DNA from: JADGRB01 sp963835825
GTDB taxonomy: Bacteria > Myxococcota_A > Polyangia > Fen-1088
Assembly (NCBI GenBank): GCA_963835825.1
Contig: CAWIGZ010000004.1
Span: forward strand, 372,001-436,000
DNA length: 64,000 nt
Reading direction: 5' to 3'
Position 1 is the first letter of the stretch. Each line of letters starts with the position of its first letter. A program made the position numbers and the translations under genes. Positions 54,513-63,493 of the stretch are shown piece after piece. Under the pieces are notes generated by a model. It was not told the DNA's origin. It saw nothing but the letters and a program-made list of their open reading frames with translations, and made no database searches.

Positions 54513-55418
54513 TCATCGGCCGCCGCGGGCGAGAGCTGGGCGGCGCCTGGTTTGCTCGCGGCGAAGCTGCGCGACCTCTGCGCGAAGCGCCTCGATCTCC
54601 CGGCTCTGGGTCTGGATGGCGGCCACCGCCATGCTCACGTAGCCGTACAGGTTCACCGAGTTTCCGTCGGCGTTGATTGGGTACGGCGTCTTGGTGTCGT
54701 CGATGATGAACCCGAGCCTTCGCGGCGCCGCGGGAGGATCGCTCTTGTACTGGTAGGTCGTGAGCTGGATCCTTCGAAGCTCGTCGGAGATCCGCCCCAG
54801 CGCATCGTCGTCTAGCCGTTCGATGTCTCGCTTGTAGATCCGGCGCGAGACGGGGCACGCTCCCGCGTCACCGCCGCAGCAGCGGATGCCGCAGATAGCG
54901 CCGCCGGCGAGCGGAGAGGAGCAGGATTCACCGCTCCCGCAGGCCGCGCCCGCGTTGCACCGGCAGGTCGGCACCGAGCCGCTGGTGTCGCACCACTCGC
55001 CCGACGCGCAACATCCGGCGCCGCAGCAGGCGCCGGTCGTGCACGTCGTGCAGGCAGTGTCGGGACCACAGAGGTGCCCGGCCGACGCGCCGGCGCCGCC
55101 CGCTCCGGCGGAGCCGCCGGTTCCCGGGCTCCCGCCCTTGCCGCCGCCTCCGCCTCTTCCTCCCGCGCCGCCGGCGGTACCGCCGGCTCCGCCCCCGCCT
55201 GTCCCGCCACCCTGGCCACCGGTGCCGGTTCCGCCGCTGCCGGTGGTTCCGCCGCTCTGGCCACCGGTGCCGGTTCCGCCGCTGCCGGTGGTTCCGCCGT
55301 CGCCGGTGGTTCCCCCCGTCCCGGTGCTGCCGCCGTCGTGGTTGTTGCTGGTCGAGCCGCACGCGCCGGTGAGCCCGATCGCCAGTGCCGCCACTGCCAC
55401 ATGAACGTATCGCCGCAT
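54513..55418 (-). CDS. Gly-rich lipoprotein with S74-type chaperone module
   Basis: A 301-aa predicted lipoprotein (lipobox GLTGACGS). A Gly/Thr linker (about 30-115, with a 45-bp tandem duplication) leads to a Cys-rich block (CTTCTTGACCGAGCCASGEW). The last 100 residues match the intramolecular chaperone (peptidase S74) of phage tail spikes and fibres: YKRDIERLDDDALGRISDEL, LTTYQYK, RRLGFIIDDTK, NLYGYVSMAVAAIQTQSREI and a terminal coiled coil (ALRAEVAQLRREQ). In fibres it trimerises and is cleaved off; the usual Ser before the cleavage point is not obvious here. The alternative start at 55448 is less likely. Confidence 0.72.
   Translation of the reverse strand: MRRYVHVAVAALAIGLTGACGSTSNNHDGGSTGTGGTTGDGGTTGSGGTGTGGQSGGTTGSGGTGTGGQGGGTGGGGAGGTAGGAGGRGGGGGKGGSPGTGGSAGAGGAGASAGHLCGPDTACTTCTTGACCGAGCCASGEWCDTSGSVPTCRCNAGAACGSGESCSSPLAGGAICGIRCCGGDAGACPVSRRIYKRDIERLDDDALGRISDELRRIQLTTYQYKSDPPAAPRRLGFIIDDTKTPYPINADGNSVNLYGYVSMAVAAIQTQSREIEALRAEVAQLRREQTRRRPALARGGR
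55212..55299 (-). repeat. 45-bp tandem duplication in linker
   Basis: Two copies of a 45-nt unit starting at 55212 and 55257 (CTGGCCACCGGTGCCGGTTC start), giving a repeated 15-residue Gly/Thr segment in the S74-module lipoprotein. Confidence 0.8.
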
Positions 55419-55567
55419 GACCACGTTCTGCAGCAACCTTCGGACCATTCTGTGCGCCGACCAACCTGCCGAGATCGTTGATTCTCGGCGGGCGCCCCCT
55501 CAGAAAGCTGAGTGCCGCGCGATCGGCTTGGCTGGCTTCGCTTCGTCGGGTCGCCAGCGGGGCGGAC

Positions 55568-56359
55568 CTACCGGCGAGGCTGTTTCCGGCGCGTGCTTGC
55601 CTTGCTCCGACCCGAGCGGAGGACGAACGTTCGCGCCCAGGACGGCGCCTCCGGCAGAGCGTGGACCCGCTCGCGCAGAGCGGCGAAGCGCGCCACGTTC
55701 ATGGCCGGCCCGATGAACGAGATCGAGCGGAGGATTCGCTCGAGCGTCGGGTGGTCGACCGGAGTGTCATCGTGGAAGCACCGCTCGTTCGTCAGCGGCA
55801 CGCCCGAGAGCGCGGAGAGGTGAACGATCGACTGGGTGAGCGCGCGGGGCCGGCGCGGGGCGGCCTCCTCCATCAGCCGGACCACGCCGCGCATGAACGG
55901 CGTCTGCCCGAACCCGCAGGTCACCAGCGCCAGCGCGCCGCCCGGCGCGAGCACGCGCGCGATCTGCCGCGCCGTCAGCTCGGTGTCGAGAAAGTGAAGC
56001 GCGTCCGAGATGATCACCAGATCCAGTGAGGCGGGCTCGAGGGGCAAGTCCTCGGCGGCCGCGTGAAGCGCCCGCAACGCGACTCCCCTCTCGTTCGCCG
56101 CGGCCCGCAGCTGCTCGAGCATCGCCCGGGCCGGCTCGATGGCCGCCACCTGGTAGCCGCGCGCGGCCAGCGGGACCGCGAGGTGGCCGACCCCCGCGCC
56201 CAGCTCGCCGATCCGGCTGCCGGCCGGCCCGGCCAGCTCGGCCAGTGCGTCAACCAGCTCAGCCGGGTAAGCCGGGCGGGCGGGGTAAAACGCCGCCATC
56301 CGGTTGAAAACCCACCGCGACTGTTCTTCGAGACCGACCTTGCGACGCCCGAGACTCAT
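55568..56359 (-). CDS. Class I SAM-dependent methyltransferase
   Basis: A 263-aa class I methyltransferase of the Methyltransf_11 type. SAM-binding motif I reads IGELGAGVGHLAVPLAARGY, with the acidic post-I residue in VAAIEPARAM; motif IV is LDLVIISDALHFLD and the next region is RVLAPGGALALVTCG. The N-terminal RWVFNRMAAFYPARPAYP is typical of a group annotated as small-molecule methyltransferases. GGAGGG lies 9 nt before the ATG at 56359. It is divergent from an AraC-type regulator that may control it. Confidence 0.85.
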   Translation of the reverse strand: MSLGRRKVGLEEQSRWVFNRMAAFYPARPAYPAELVDALAELAGPAGSRIGELGAGVGHLAVPLAARGYQVAAIEPARAMLEQLRAAANERGVALRALHAAAEDLPLEPASLDLVIISDALHFLDTELTARQIARVLAPGGALALVTCGFGQTPFMRGVVRLMEEAAPRRPRALTQSIVHLSALSGVPLTNERCFHDDTPVDHPTLERILRSISFIGPAMNVARFAALRERVHALPEAPSWARTFVLRSGRSKASTRRKQPRR

Positions 56360-56419
56360 TGATTGATGCCCTCCGGACCGGAGGCGCTTCGATAATCCTG
56401 GATCTGCCCGCGATTTGCG

Positions 56420-57496
56420 ATGTCCAACCGGGAGTTGGATCGAAAAGGAAAGTTCTGGGAATATTGGGTTGTGCTGAGGAGGATGACTGGGCGGCGTGCG
56501 AACTGGCCGAGCCTCGTTTGGCCTGGTGCGCCAGCGCCGAAGGTGGTGTCGGGCTCTACCCGGGGGGGGCTGTCGTCGCTGTTGATGGCGCTCGACGAGA
56601 TTCGTTGCATCGAGGATACGGATCTCGTTCTCCGGCGCGCCATCGAGCTGGCGCGGGATCGCATCGGGCTCAAGCGGGCCGGCATCTTCGTGCTCGATCC
56701 GTCGCGCAACGTCATGCTGGGAACGTGGGGGATGGACCTTTCGTGTGCGGTCGTCGACGAGCACCACGTCATTTACGATCTCTGCGACACCGATCAGGAA
56801 GCCCTGCGCCGCTCGGGCGAGGAGGGGGTGCACTTCACGGTGTTCGAGAACTGCCCGATCATCGAGCACCAGCGAGGCGAGACCCGGGTCGCGGGGCGCG
56901 GCTGGGTGGCGAAGACGCCGATCCGTTCGACGCACGGAGCGATCGGGATGATGTTCAATGACGCGGGGCTCACCGGCGCCCCGGTCGACGAGTCGAAGCA
57001 GGCCCACGCCGCCATCCTCTGCTCGATGCTGGGATCGATGCTCGACCCCGTCCGCGGCCTCATCGGGCGCCGCGTCGGTCACCCGGGCGAGTCGCCCAGC
57101 CAGTCGCTGGTCTCGGCGACGGTGGAGATGCTGAACAGGGATCCCCGCATGGGCGGGAAAGAGATCGCCGCGGCGTTGAACATCAGCCTTTCTCGCCTCG
57201 CCCGCGTCTTCAAGACCATCAAGGGAACGTCGCTGGTCGAATACCGGAACGGCCTTCGGCTGGAGAGGTTCGTGGCAATGATGGATCGCGGCTGCACCAA
57301 CCTGCTCCAGGCGGCGCTGGACTCGGGGTTCGGCAGCTACGCGCAGTTCCACCGCGTGTTCCGGGCGCGCCTGCACACGACGCCGCGCGAGTACGTGCGC
57401 CCCGCTGGTGGCGAGCGTCACCGGCTGCCGGCGCTCGACGACGACAAGGTCGAGCTCGCTGGCCAGGCTGAGCCCGCCCGCCCGCCGTCGAAATAG
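56420..57496 (+). CDS. AraC-family regulator with GAF-like sensor
   Basis: A 358-aa transcription factor. Residues about 50-220 look like a GAF domain (ARDRIGLKRAGIFVLDPSRN, GEEGVHFTVFENCPIIEHQR). The C-terminal ~100 residues are two helix-turn-helices of AraC type (AAALNISLSRLARVFK, NLLQAALDSGFGSYAQFHRV followed by FRARLHTTPREYV). The ligand is unknown. It faces the methyltransferase gene across a 60-nt gap that presumably holds both promoters. No good Shine-Dalgarno precedes 56420; an ATG at 56483 is an alternative, so the first 20 residues are uncertain. Confidence 0.85.
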   Translation: MSNRELDRKGKFWEYWVVLRRMTGRRANWPSLVWPGAPAPKVVSGSTRGGLSSLLMALDEIRCIEDTDLVLRRAIELARDRIGLKRAGIFVLDPSRNVMLGTWGMDLSCAVVDEHHVIYDLCDTDQEALRRSGEEGVHFTVFENCPIIEHQRGETRVAGRGWVAKTPIRSTHGAIGMMFNDAGLTGAPVDESKQAHAAILCSMLGSMLDPVRGLIGRRVGHPGESPSQSLVSATVEMLNRDPRMGGKEIAAALNISLSRLARVFKTIKGTSLVEYRNGLRLERFVAMMDRGCTNLLQAALDSGFGSYAQFHRVFRARLHTTPREYVRPAGGERHRLPALDDDKVELAGQAEPARPPSK

Positions 57497-57512
57497 GGCC
57501 CTGCCCGGGCCC
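57496..57512. terminator. Possible bidirectional terminator hairpin
   Basis: GGGCCC-TGCCC-GGGCCC, a 6-bp GC stem with a 5-nt loop, in the 21-nt gap between the convergent AraC-type and cydB-ndh genes. No U-tract. Confidence 0.35.
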
Positions 57513-57517
57513 GGCAA

Positions 57518-59830
57518 TCAGCGCGGGGCCGACGGGCGGGTCTTCGTGAACCGGGCGCTGAAGGCGAGCTGGCTGCGGCTGCGACCGAGGAAGGTGCGCG
57601 CCCAGTGAAACATCGTGCTGAACCGGTTGGCGAATCCGGTGAGGAAGGTGAGGTGAACGACCGCCCAGGTCAGCCAGCCGAGCAGGCCCCCCACCCGCAG
57701 CCCCTTGACGCTGACCACCGCCCGGAAGCGCCCGACGCTGGCCATGCTGCCGAGGTCTCGGTACCGGAACGGCGCGCTCGTCGGCTTTCCGGCCACCCGC
57801 TGGCGGATCATCCGGGCGGCGTGGAGCCCCTGTTGCATCGCCACCTCGGCGACGCCCGGGAGCCGATCGAGGCTGGTCATGTCGCCGATGGCGAAGACCT
57901 CCGGATGCTTCGGGAGGGTGCAGTCGGGGCGGATCTCGATGCGGCCGGCGCGGTCGCAGATCGCTCCGGACGCCTCGGCCAGCAGGCGGGCCAGCGGCGA
58001 GGCCTGTACCCCCGCCGCCCAGATCACGGTGCGGGCCTCGATCCGCTCGGGGCCGCCCGGCCCTTCGAAGGTGACGGCCTCGGCGTCCGCGGCGGTGACC
58101 TTGACGCCCATCCGCAGCTCGACGCCCAGGTTGGCCAGCTCGCGCGCGGCGATCTCCGACAGTCGATCGCCGAACTGACTCAGCGGTTCGTGTCCCGCGT
58201 CGAGCAGCACCACGCGCACCCGCGCCGGATCGATGTGGCGGAAGCTGGTGCCGAGGCTGCGTAGGGCCAGCGCGCGGACCTGGCCGGCGATCTCGACGCC
58301 GGTCGGGCCGGCGCCGACGATGGCCACCGTGAGCCAGGCTTGCTGCTTGCGGGGATCCTCGCTGAGCTCCGCCATCTCCAGCGACTGCAGCAGCCGCCGC
58401 CGCAACCGGAGCGCGTCGTCGAGCGTCTTCATGCCGGGCGCGTGCTCGGCCAGCTCATCGTGGCCGAAGTAGGACATGCCGGCTCCGGCCGACACAATCA
58501 AGCTGTCGTAGGGAATCACGATCTCCGCGCCGTCCGGGCGCCGCGCCTGGACCTCGCGGCGCTCGAGATCGAAGCCGGTGACCTCCGCCAGCAGCACCGC
58601 GGCGTTCTCCTGGAAGCGGAGGATGTGCCGCAGCGAGGGGGCGATCTCCCCCTCGGAGAGGATGCCGGTCGCGACCTGATAGAGCAGCGGCTGGAACAGA
58701 TGATGCGGCTCGCGGTCGACGAGCGTGACGTCGACCGGCGACCAGCCGAGCGCCCGGGTCGCGAACAGTCCGCCGAAGCCGCCCCCCACGATCACCACCC
58801 GGTGGCGGCTCTCGGGCTTCTCCCCCTCGATGGCCGCGCCACGCTGCAGTCGGCTGCGCTGGTCGAGGACGAACAGCAGCAACAGCGCCGGCACGGCGGT
58901 GACGCAGGCGACGAGGAAGGTGGCCACCAGCCAGCCGAGCGAGCGGGTCGCCCCGGCCGCGGCGTCGAAGGTCAGCGAGGTCGGCAACAGGTACGGGTAC
59001 TGCGCGACGCCCCACCCGGCGAGCACGCTGACCACGGCGACGACGGCGAGCACGCGCGTGCCGCGGATGATCCCCTGGGTGAGCAGGACGACGACGGCCC
59101 CGCCGCAGGCGCCGGAGAGCAGCACGAAGGGGAGCCCCTCGTGCACCAGCCCGTGGAACAGAAACGGCGCGTCGCTGCGAATGACGAACAGACCGGCGAC
59201 GGCGATGAGACCGGTCACGAGACCGCTCGCGACCGCCCGCCACCGGAACGAACGGTCGAGCGTCTCATTCACCCGCCGCGCGTCGAAGACCAGGAAGACC
59301 GCCGACAGAAACGCCGAGCTGGAGACGGCCAGGATCCCGACCAGGATCGGCGTCGGGCCGAGCCAGGTCGCGGTGGAATCTCCGACGAGGTCGCCGGGGC
59401 GGACCCGCCCCGAGGCGATCGCGCCGAAGACGGTGCCCAGGAAGAACGGGGTCATGACCGATGACAGGGCGAACGTGGCGCCGAACAGCCGCCGTCCGCT
59501 CAGCGCCTTCGTCGCCTCCCGAAAGACGAAGCCCGAACCGCGCAGCACGATTCCGGCCGCGGCCAGGGCCAACGGCAGATAGAGCGTCGAGGTGATGGCG
59601 GCGAATCCGCGGGGGAAGGCGGTCCAGAGCACGACCAGCGCGAAGATCAGCCAGACGTTGTTGGCCTCCCAGACCGGCCCCATCGCGTGATCGATGAGGG
59701 CCCGCGCCGGCGCCCCTCGCCGCGCGCCGCCGGCCGTCAGATCCCAAAAGCCCGCGCCGTAGTCGGCGCCGCCGAAGACGGCATAGCAGGCGACGGCGAA
59801 CCAGAGAATCAAGGCGACGACGGTGCTCAT
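57518..59830 (-). CDS. Cytochrome bd oxidase subunit II fused to type II NADH dehydrogenase
   Basis: One 770-aa open frame with two complete domains. Residues 1-323 are CydB: FAVACYAVFGGADYGAGFWD, EANNVWLIFALVVLWTAFPRG and GWGVAQYPYLLP, with about nine helices. A polar linker follows (324-343, DQRSRLQRGAAIEGEKPESR). Residues 344-770 are a full NDH-2: FAD motif VVIVGGGFGGL, NADH motif VAIVGAGPTGVEIAG, FAIGDMTSLDRLPGVAEVAMQQG near the quinone site (split here) and a C-terminal amphipathic anchor (LTWAVVHLTFLTGFANRF). There is no ATG with a Shine-Dalgarno at the join. The ATG overlaps the cydA stop (ATGA). Expected to move electrons from NADH to the quinone pool beside the oxidase. Confidence 0.88.
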   Translation of the reverse strand: MSTVVALILWFAVACYAVFGGADYGAGFWDLTAGGARRGAPARALIDHAMGPVWEANNVWLIFALVVLWTAFPRGFAAITSTLYLPLALAAAGIVLRGSGFVFREATKALSGRRLFGATFALSSVMTPFFLGTVFGAIASGRVRPGDLVGDSTATWLGPTPILVGILAVSSSAFLSAVFLVFDARRVNETLDRSFRWRAVASGLVTGLIAVAGLFVIRSDAPFLFHGLVHEGLPFVLLSGACGGAVVVLLTQGIIRGTRVLAVVAVVSVLAGWGVAQYPYLLPTSLTFDAAAGATRSLGWLVATFLVACVTAVPALLLLFVLDQRSRLQRGAAIEGEKPESRHRVVIVGGGFGGLFATRALGWSPVDVTLVDREPHHLFQPLLYQVATGILSEGEIAPSLRHILRFQENAAVLLAEVTGFDLERREVQARRPDGAEIVIPYDSLIVSAGAGMSYFGHDELAEHAPGMKTLDDALRLRRRLLQSLEMAELSEDPRKQQAWLTVAIVGAGPTGVEIAGQVRALALRSLGTSFRHIDPARVRVVLLDAGHEPLSQFGDRLSEIAARELANLGVELRMGVKVTAADAEAVTFEGPGGPERIEARTVIWAAGVQASPLARLLAEASGAICDRAGRIEIRPDCTLPKHPEVFAIGDMTSLDRLPGVAEVAMQQGLHAARMIRQRVAGKPTSAPFRYRDLGSMASVGRFRAVVSVKGLRVGGLLGWLTWAVVHLTFLTGFANRFSTMFHWARTFLGRSRSQLAFSARFTKTRPSAPR

Positions 59831-61269
59831 GGGGCCTTTCCCGCCGGGGCCGCCGCCGCCCCCGAGGCCGGACCAAGCGCGCCGGGCGCCGGCAGAACGA
59901 TGGGACCGCGCGGCGCGTAGGGTCCCGGCAGCGCGTCGCCTTCCCCGCTGCGCCAGCGGCGGGACATCCCGCGCAACACGAGGACCAGGCCGGTCCCGAC
60001 CGTCGCGTAGATGGCGACGACGATCGCGAACGAGCCCCAGATCCCGCGGGCGTGGGTGACCGCCTGCGCGGTGCGCAGATAGCCGTAGACGATCCAGGGT
60101 TGGCGTCCCACCTCGGTGGTGATCCAGCCTGCCTCCATCGCCACCAGCGACAGCGCGCCCGCGCCGGCGCAGGCGCGCAAGAACCAGCGGGTGGCCGGCA
60201 GATCGCCCCGGCGCCACCAGGCGAAGACGAACCAGGCCGACAGCAGCGAGAGCGCGCTGGCCGCGAAGATCATCACGTCGAATGACCAGTGGACGATGGT
60301 GGCGGGCGGGCGATCCGCCGCCGCGACGCTGTCGAGGCCGACGATCTTGGTGTCGGCGTGGAATCCGGTCAGGAGCGAGGCCAGGTCCGGCACCTGGAAG
60401 CCGCCGGTCGGAACGCCGTCTTTCATCCGCCCGCCCAGGCGCTCGGGGACGTGGGTGGCGGTGTGGGCCAGCATCTCGATCGCCGCGAACTTGACCGGCT
60501 GCAGCTTCACCACCGCGCGCACGGCGCGGTCCCCCACCAGCATCTGCATCGGAGCGGCGACGGCGGCGATGGTGAACGGGATGAGGAATCCCAGGCGGTG
60601 CAAGCGATCGCGGCGCCCCTTCAACATGCCGACCGCGTAGATCGACGCCACGACGAAGCCGGCGCAGAGCAAGGCGGCGAGGAGGAAGTGCGCCAGCTCG
60701 TGCGGCAGCGCCGGATTCAAGATGGCGGCCCACGGATCGACGGCGAACGGCCTTCCCGCGGCGTCGACCTGAAAGCCGCGGGGCGTGTTCATCCAGGAGT
60801 TCGCCGAGATGATGGAGAACGCGCCCAGCAGGGCGAAGAGGGGCAGCGGCGCGCCCAGCCAGAGGTGCAGGCGCGGCGGGAGTCGATTCCAGCCGAAGAT
60901 GTAGATCGCCACGAAGATCGCCTCGAGAAAGAACGCCAGCCCCTCGATGGCGAACGGGAGCCCGAACACGTCGCCGAAGCGACCGAGCATCCCGGGCCAG
61001 AGGATCCCGAGCTCGAACGAGAGCACGGTGCCGGTGACCGCGCCGACCGCGAAGGTCACCCCCATGGCGTACGACCAGCGGCGCGCCAGACGGAGCGCCG
61101 CCGAATCGTCGTGGCGCAGCCCATAGGCGTTGGCGATCAGCGCGAACAGCGGCAGACAGACGCCGAACGGCACCAGCAAGATGTGGAACCCCAGGGTGAA
61201 CGCCATCTGGCTGCGGGCGGCGATCAGATTGCTCGCTCCCATCAAGACCTGCGCTGCATCCGCTTGCAT
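59827..61269 (-). CDS. cydA: Cytochrome bd oxidase subunit I
   Basis: A 480-aa quinol oxidase subunit carrying haems b558, b595 and d. His29 (LGFHILLVPFG) and His194 (HELAHFLLAALLC) are the expected axial ligands, and Met333 lies in HWSFDVMIF, where Asp331 replaces the common Arg. The Q-loop residues QPVKFAAIE (K260, E265) and GWITTEVGRQPW are conserved. The Q-loop is short, as in cyanide-insensitive oxidases. The C-terminal 50 residues form an Ala/Pro tail. GGAGAG precedes the ATG at 61269. First gene of the cydA-cydB/ndh operon. Confidence 0.95.
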   Translation of the reverse strand: MQADAAQVLMGASNLIAARSQMAFTLGFHILLVPFGVCLPLFALIANAYGLRHDDSAALRLARRWSYAMGVTFAVGAVTGTVLSFELGILWPGMLGRFGDVFGLPFAIEGLAFFLEAIFVAIYIFGWNRLPPRLHLWLGAPLPLFALLGAFSIISANSWMNTPRGFQVDAAGRPFAVDPWAAILNPALPHELAHFLLAALLCAGFVVASIYAVGMLKGRRDRLHRLGFLIPFTIAAVAAPMQMLVGDRAVRAVVKLQPVKFAAIEMLAHTATHVPERLGGRMKDGVPTGGFQVPDLASLLTGFHADTKIVGLDSVAAADRPPATIVHWSFDVMIFAASALSLLSAWFVFAWWRRGDLPATRWFLRACAGAGALSLVAMEAGWITTEVGRQPWIVYGYLRTAQAVTHARGIWGSFAIVVAIYATVGTGLVLVLRGMSRRWRSGEGDALPGPYAPRGPIVLPAPGALGPASGAAAAPAGKAP

Positions 61270-61371
61270 GAAGCTCTCTCCTTCGACCGTGTCTTCCGTC
61301 GGTCACGCGTCAAGATGGCCAGCGATCGAACGGCAGACGGGTACGCCGCCGACTGATTCGGCCCCGCGCGA

Positions 61372-63453
61372 ATGGCAGATTCGCGGGCCCGCCGCAAACT
61401 GCAGGACGTTCCCGTCGCCGCAAGGAGGTCCGTCATTCGTTCGGTGGAGCTGCTCCAAGAGATCTTGCACCGGATCACCACCGGTCCGACGCTGGCCTAC
61501 GCCGTCCTCGTCCTGGCGCTGATCCTGGCGCCCAAGATCGCGGAGGTCCTCCGGCTGCCCGCGATGGTGGGCCTCGTCCTGGCGGGAATGGCGTTGGGGC
61601 CGCACGGCACGGGCGCCCTCGCTTCGAAGGAGATCGCCCTGTCATCGATCGGGGACTTCGGTCTGCTCTATCTGATGTTCAGCGCCGGCCTCGAGCTCGA
61701 TCTCAAGCTGTTCATGAAGATGAAGAGGGCCGCCGTCACCTTCGCGCTGCTTTCGTTCGCGATCCCGTTCACGCTGGGGATCGTCAGCGCGCGGCTGCTC
61801 GACTACCGGTGGGCGGCGGCGGTGTTGATGGGGTCGAACTGGGGCTCGCACACGCTGGTCACCTATCCGCTGCTCCGGCAGATGGGGCTGGCGCGCAACC
61901 GGGCCGTCGCCACCGTCGTCGGGGCTACCGCGGTGACCGACACCTCGGCCCTGCTCGTGCTGTCGGTGATCTCCGGGACCGTGAAGCCGGGAGGCGGAGC
62001 CCTCAGCCTGCAACTCCTGGGGATCGCCATCGGGTTGCTGGCGCTCGGCGTCTGGTCGCTGCTGGCGCTTCCCGTCGTGGCCCGCTGGTTCTTCGCGCAC
62101 GTGGGGACCGATCGCTCGTATCGGTTCATCTTCGGCATCGCGGCGTTTCTGGGCGGCGCAGTGATGGCGGAGGCGGCCGGGATCGACGGCATCGTGGGCG
62201 CCTTCTTCGCCGGGCTCGGGCTCAACCGGGCCGTTCCCGAGGAGAGCCCGCTCATGGATCGCCTGCAGTTCATGGGCTCGACGCTCTTCATCCCCATCTT
62301 CCTGGTTTCGGTCGGCATCCTGCTCGAGCCCAAGGTGATGGTCGATCCGAGGACGCTGGGGATCGCGCTCATCTTCACGATCGCCGTTCTCGGTGGCAAG
62401 GCGCTGGCGGCGGTGATCGCCGGACGGACCTTCCGCTTCACCTGGCCGGAGGTCGGCGTCATGTCCGGTCTCTCCGGGTCGCAGGCGGCGGCCACGCTGG
62501 CGACCACCCTGGTCGGCGCCAAGCTGGGCCTCTTCGACAAGCAGACGATCAATGCTGTGCTGGTGGTCATCCTGGCGTCGCTGGTGGTGACGCCGGCGGT
62601 GGTGAGCCTCTTCGGCAAGCGGGTCACCGCCGTGAGCGAAGAGGCGGCGACGGTGGGAAAGACGGTGCTGGTTCCCGTGTGGGGCGATTCGACGCGACCT
62701 GCGCTGACCCTGGCCGGTAAGCTGGCGACCAGCGACGGGGGAATCGTCCTGGCGGCGAGCTTTGCGAGCACGGAGTCGTCGCCGGCCGAGCAAGCGGCGC
62801 AACGCGGGCTCGCCGCCGAGGCGGAGGGGTGGCTGGCCAAGGAAGGGCTCGAATCGCGCACGCTGTTTCGCGTGGCCGAGACGATTCCCGAGGGGGTGCT
62901 GGAGACGATCCTGGGCGAGAAGGCGACGTTGCTCATCAACGAATGGCACACCCGCCATCGGATCCAGCCGGACAGCGAGGAGTCGGCGGCGCTGGCGCGG
63001 TCGCCCGTGCCGATCCTCATCGCCCACGGCGACGTGGACCACTTCGAGCGCATCCTCATCGTCACCCATCCGGAGAACCTGGTGCGCCCCGGGCGCCAGA
63101 GCCTGGAGCTGGCGGCGCAGCTCGCGCCGCGCTTCGCCCACGGCCGTCCCATCCAGACGGTGAGCGCCACGGCCGATCCGGTGCGGGCTCTCTTCGCCGA
63201 CAAGCGAGAGATGGGCTGGATCGAGGCCCGCGACCCCGTCGACTGGCTCAAGCGCAACCTCCAGAAGGGCGATCTGCCGTTCTTCGCGGGCCTGGCGTCG
63301 CTCGGGGAAGCGATCCAGCGGGTCCCGTCCCTGGTCGAGGGGCGCTTCCTGGTGGCGCTGGCGGCGCACGAGGAGACCACCTTCCACAAACGCGAGGAGC
63401 GGGTGGCAGGACCGGTCGTCGCCGGGCGAAGTCTCAAGCCTCACCCTGCCTGA
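61372..63453 (+). CDS. Kef-type cation:proton antiporter
   Basis: An integral membrane CPA2-family exchanger of up to 693 aa. About 12 helices (residues 40-420) include LRLPAMVGLVLAGMALGPHG, LMFSAGLELDLKLF, GATAVTDTSALLVL and GIDGIVGAFFAGLGLNR. The C-terminal 250 residues resemble two tandem universal-stress-protein-like domains (TVLVPVWGDSTRPALTLAGK, SPVPILIAHGDVDHFERILI). They lie in the cytoplasm and may sense nucleotide or stress. The ATG at 61372 is the longest start, but the strong AAGGAGG at 61422-61428 argues for translation from about 61435 (ATT) or 61444 (GTG). It is divergent from cydA over a 102-nt gap. Confidence 0.85.
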   Translation: MADSRARRKLQDVPVAARRSVIRSVELLQEILHRITTGPTLAYAVLVLALILAPKIAEVLRLPAMVGLVLAGMALGPHGTGALASKEIALSSIGDFGLLYLMFSAGLELDLKLFMKMKRAAVTFALLSFAIPFTLGIVSARLLDYRWAAAVLMGSNWGSHTLVTYPLLRQMGLARNRAVATVVGATAVTDTSALLVLSVISGTVKPGGGALSLQLLGIAIGLLALGVWSLLALPVVARWFFAHVGTDRSYRFIFGIAAFLGGAVMAEAAGIDGIVGAFFAGLGLNRAVPEESPLMDRLQFMGSTLFIPIFLVSVGILLEPKVMVDPRTLGIALIFTIAVLGGKALAAVIAGRTFRFTWPEVGVMSGLSGSQAAATLATTLVGAKLGLFDKQTINAVLVVILASLVVTPAVVSLFGKRVTAVSEEAATVGKTVLVPVWGDSTRPALTLAGKLATSDGGIVLAASFASTESSPAEQAAQRGLAAEAEGWLAKEGLESRTLFRVAETIPEGVLETILGEKATLLINEWHTRHRIQPDSEESAALARSPVPILIAHGDVDHFERILIVTHPENLVRPGRQSLELAAQLAPRFAHGRPIQTVSATADPVRALFADKREMGWIEARDPVDWLKRNLQKGDLPFFAGLASLGEAIQRVPSLVEGRFLVALAAHEETTFHKREERVAGPVVAGRSLKPHPA

Positions 63454-63493
63454 CGAGCTCCGACAAAACCCACCCCAAGCCAACGAGGTCCTC

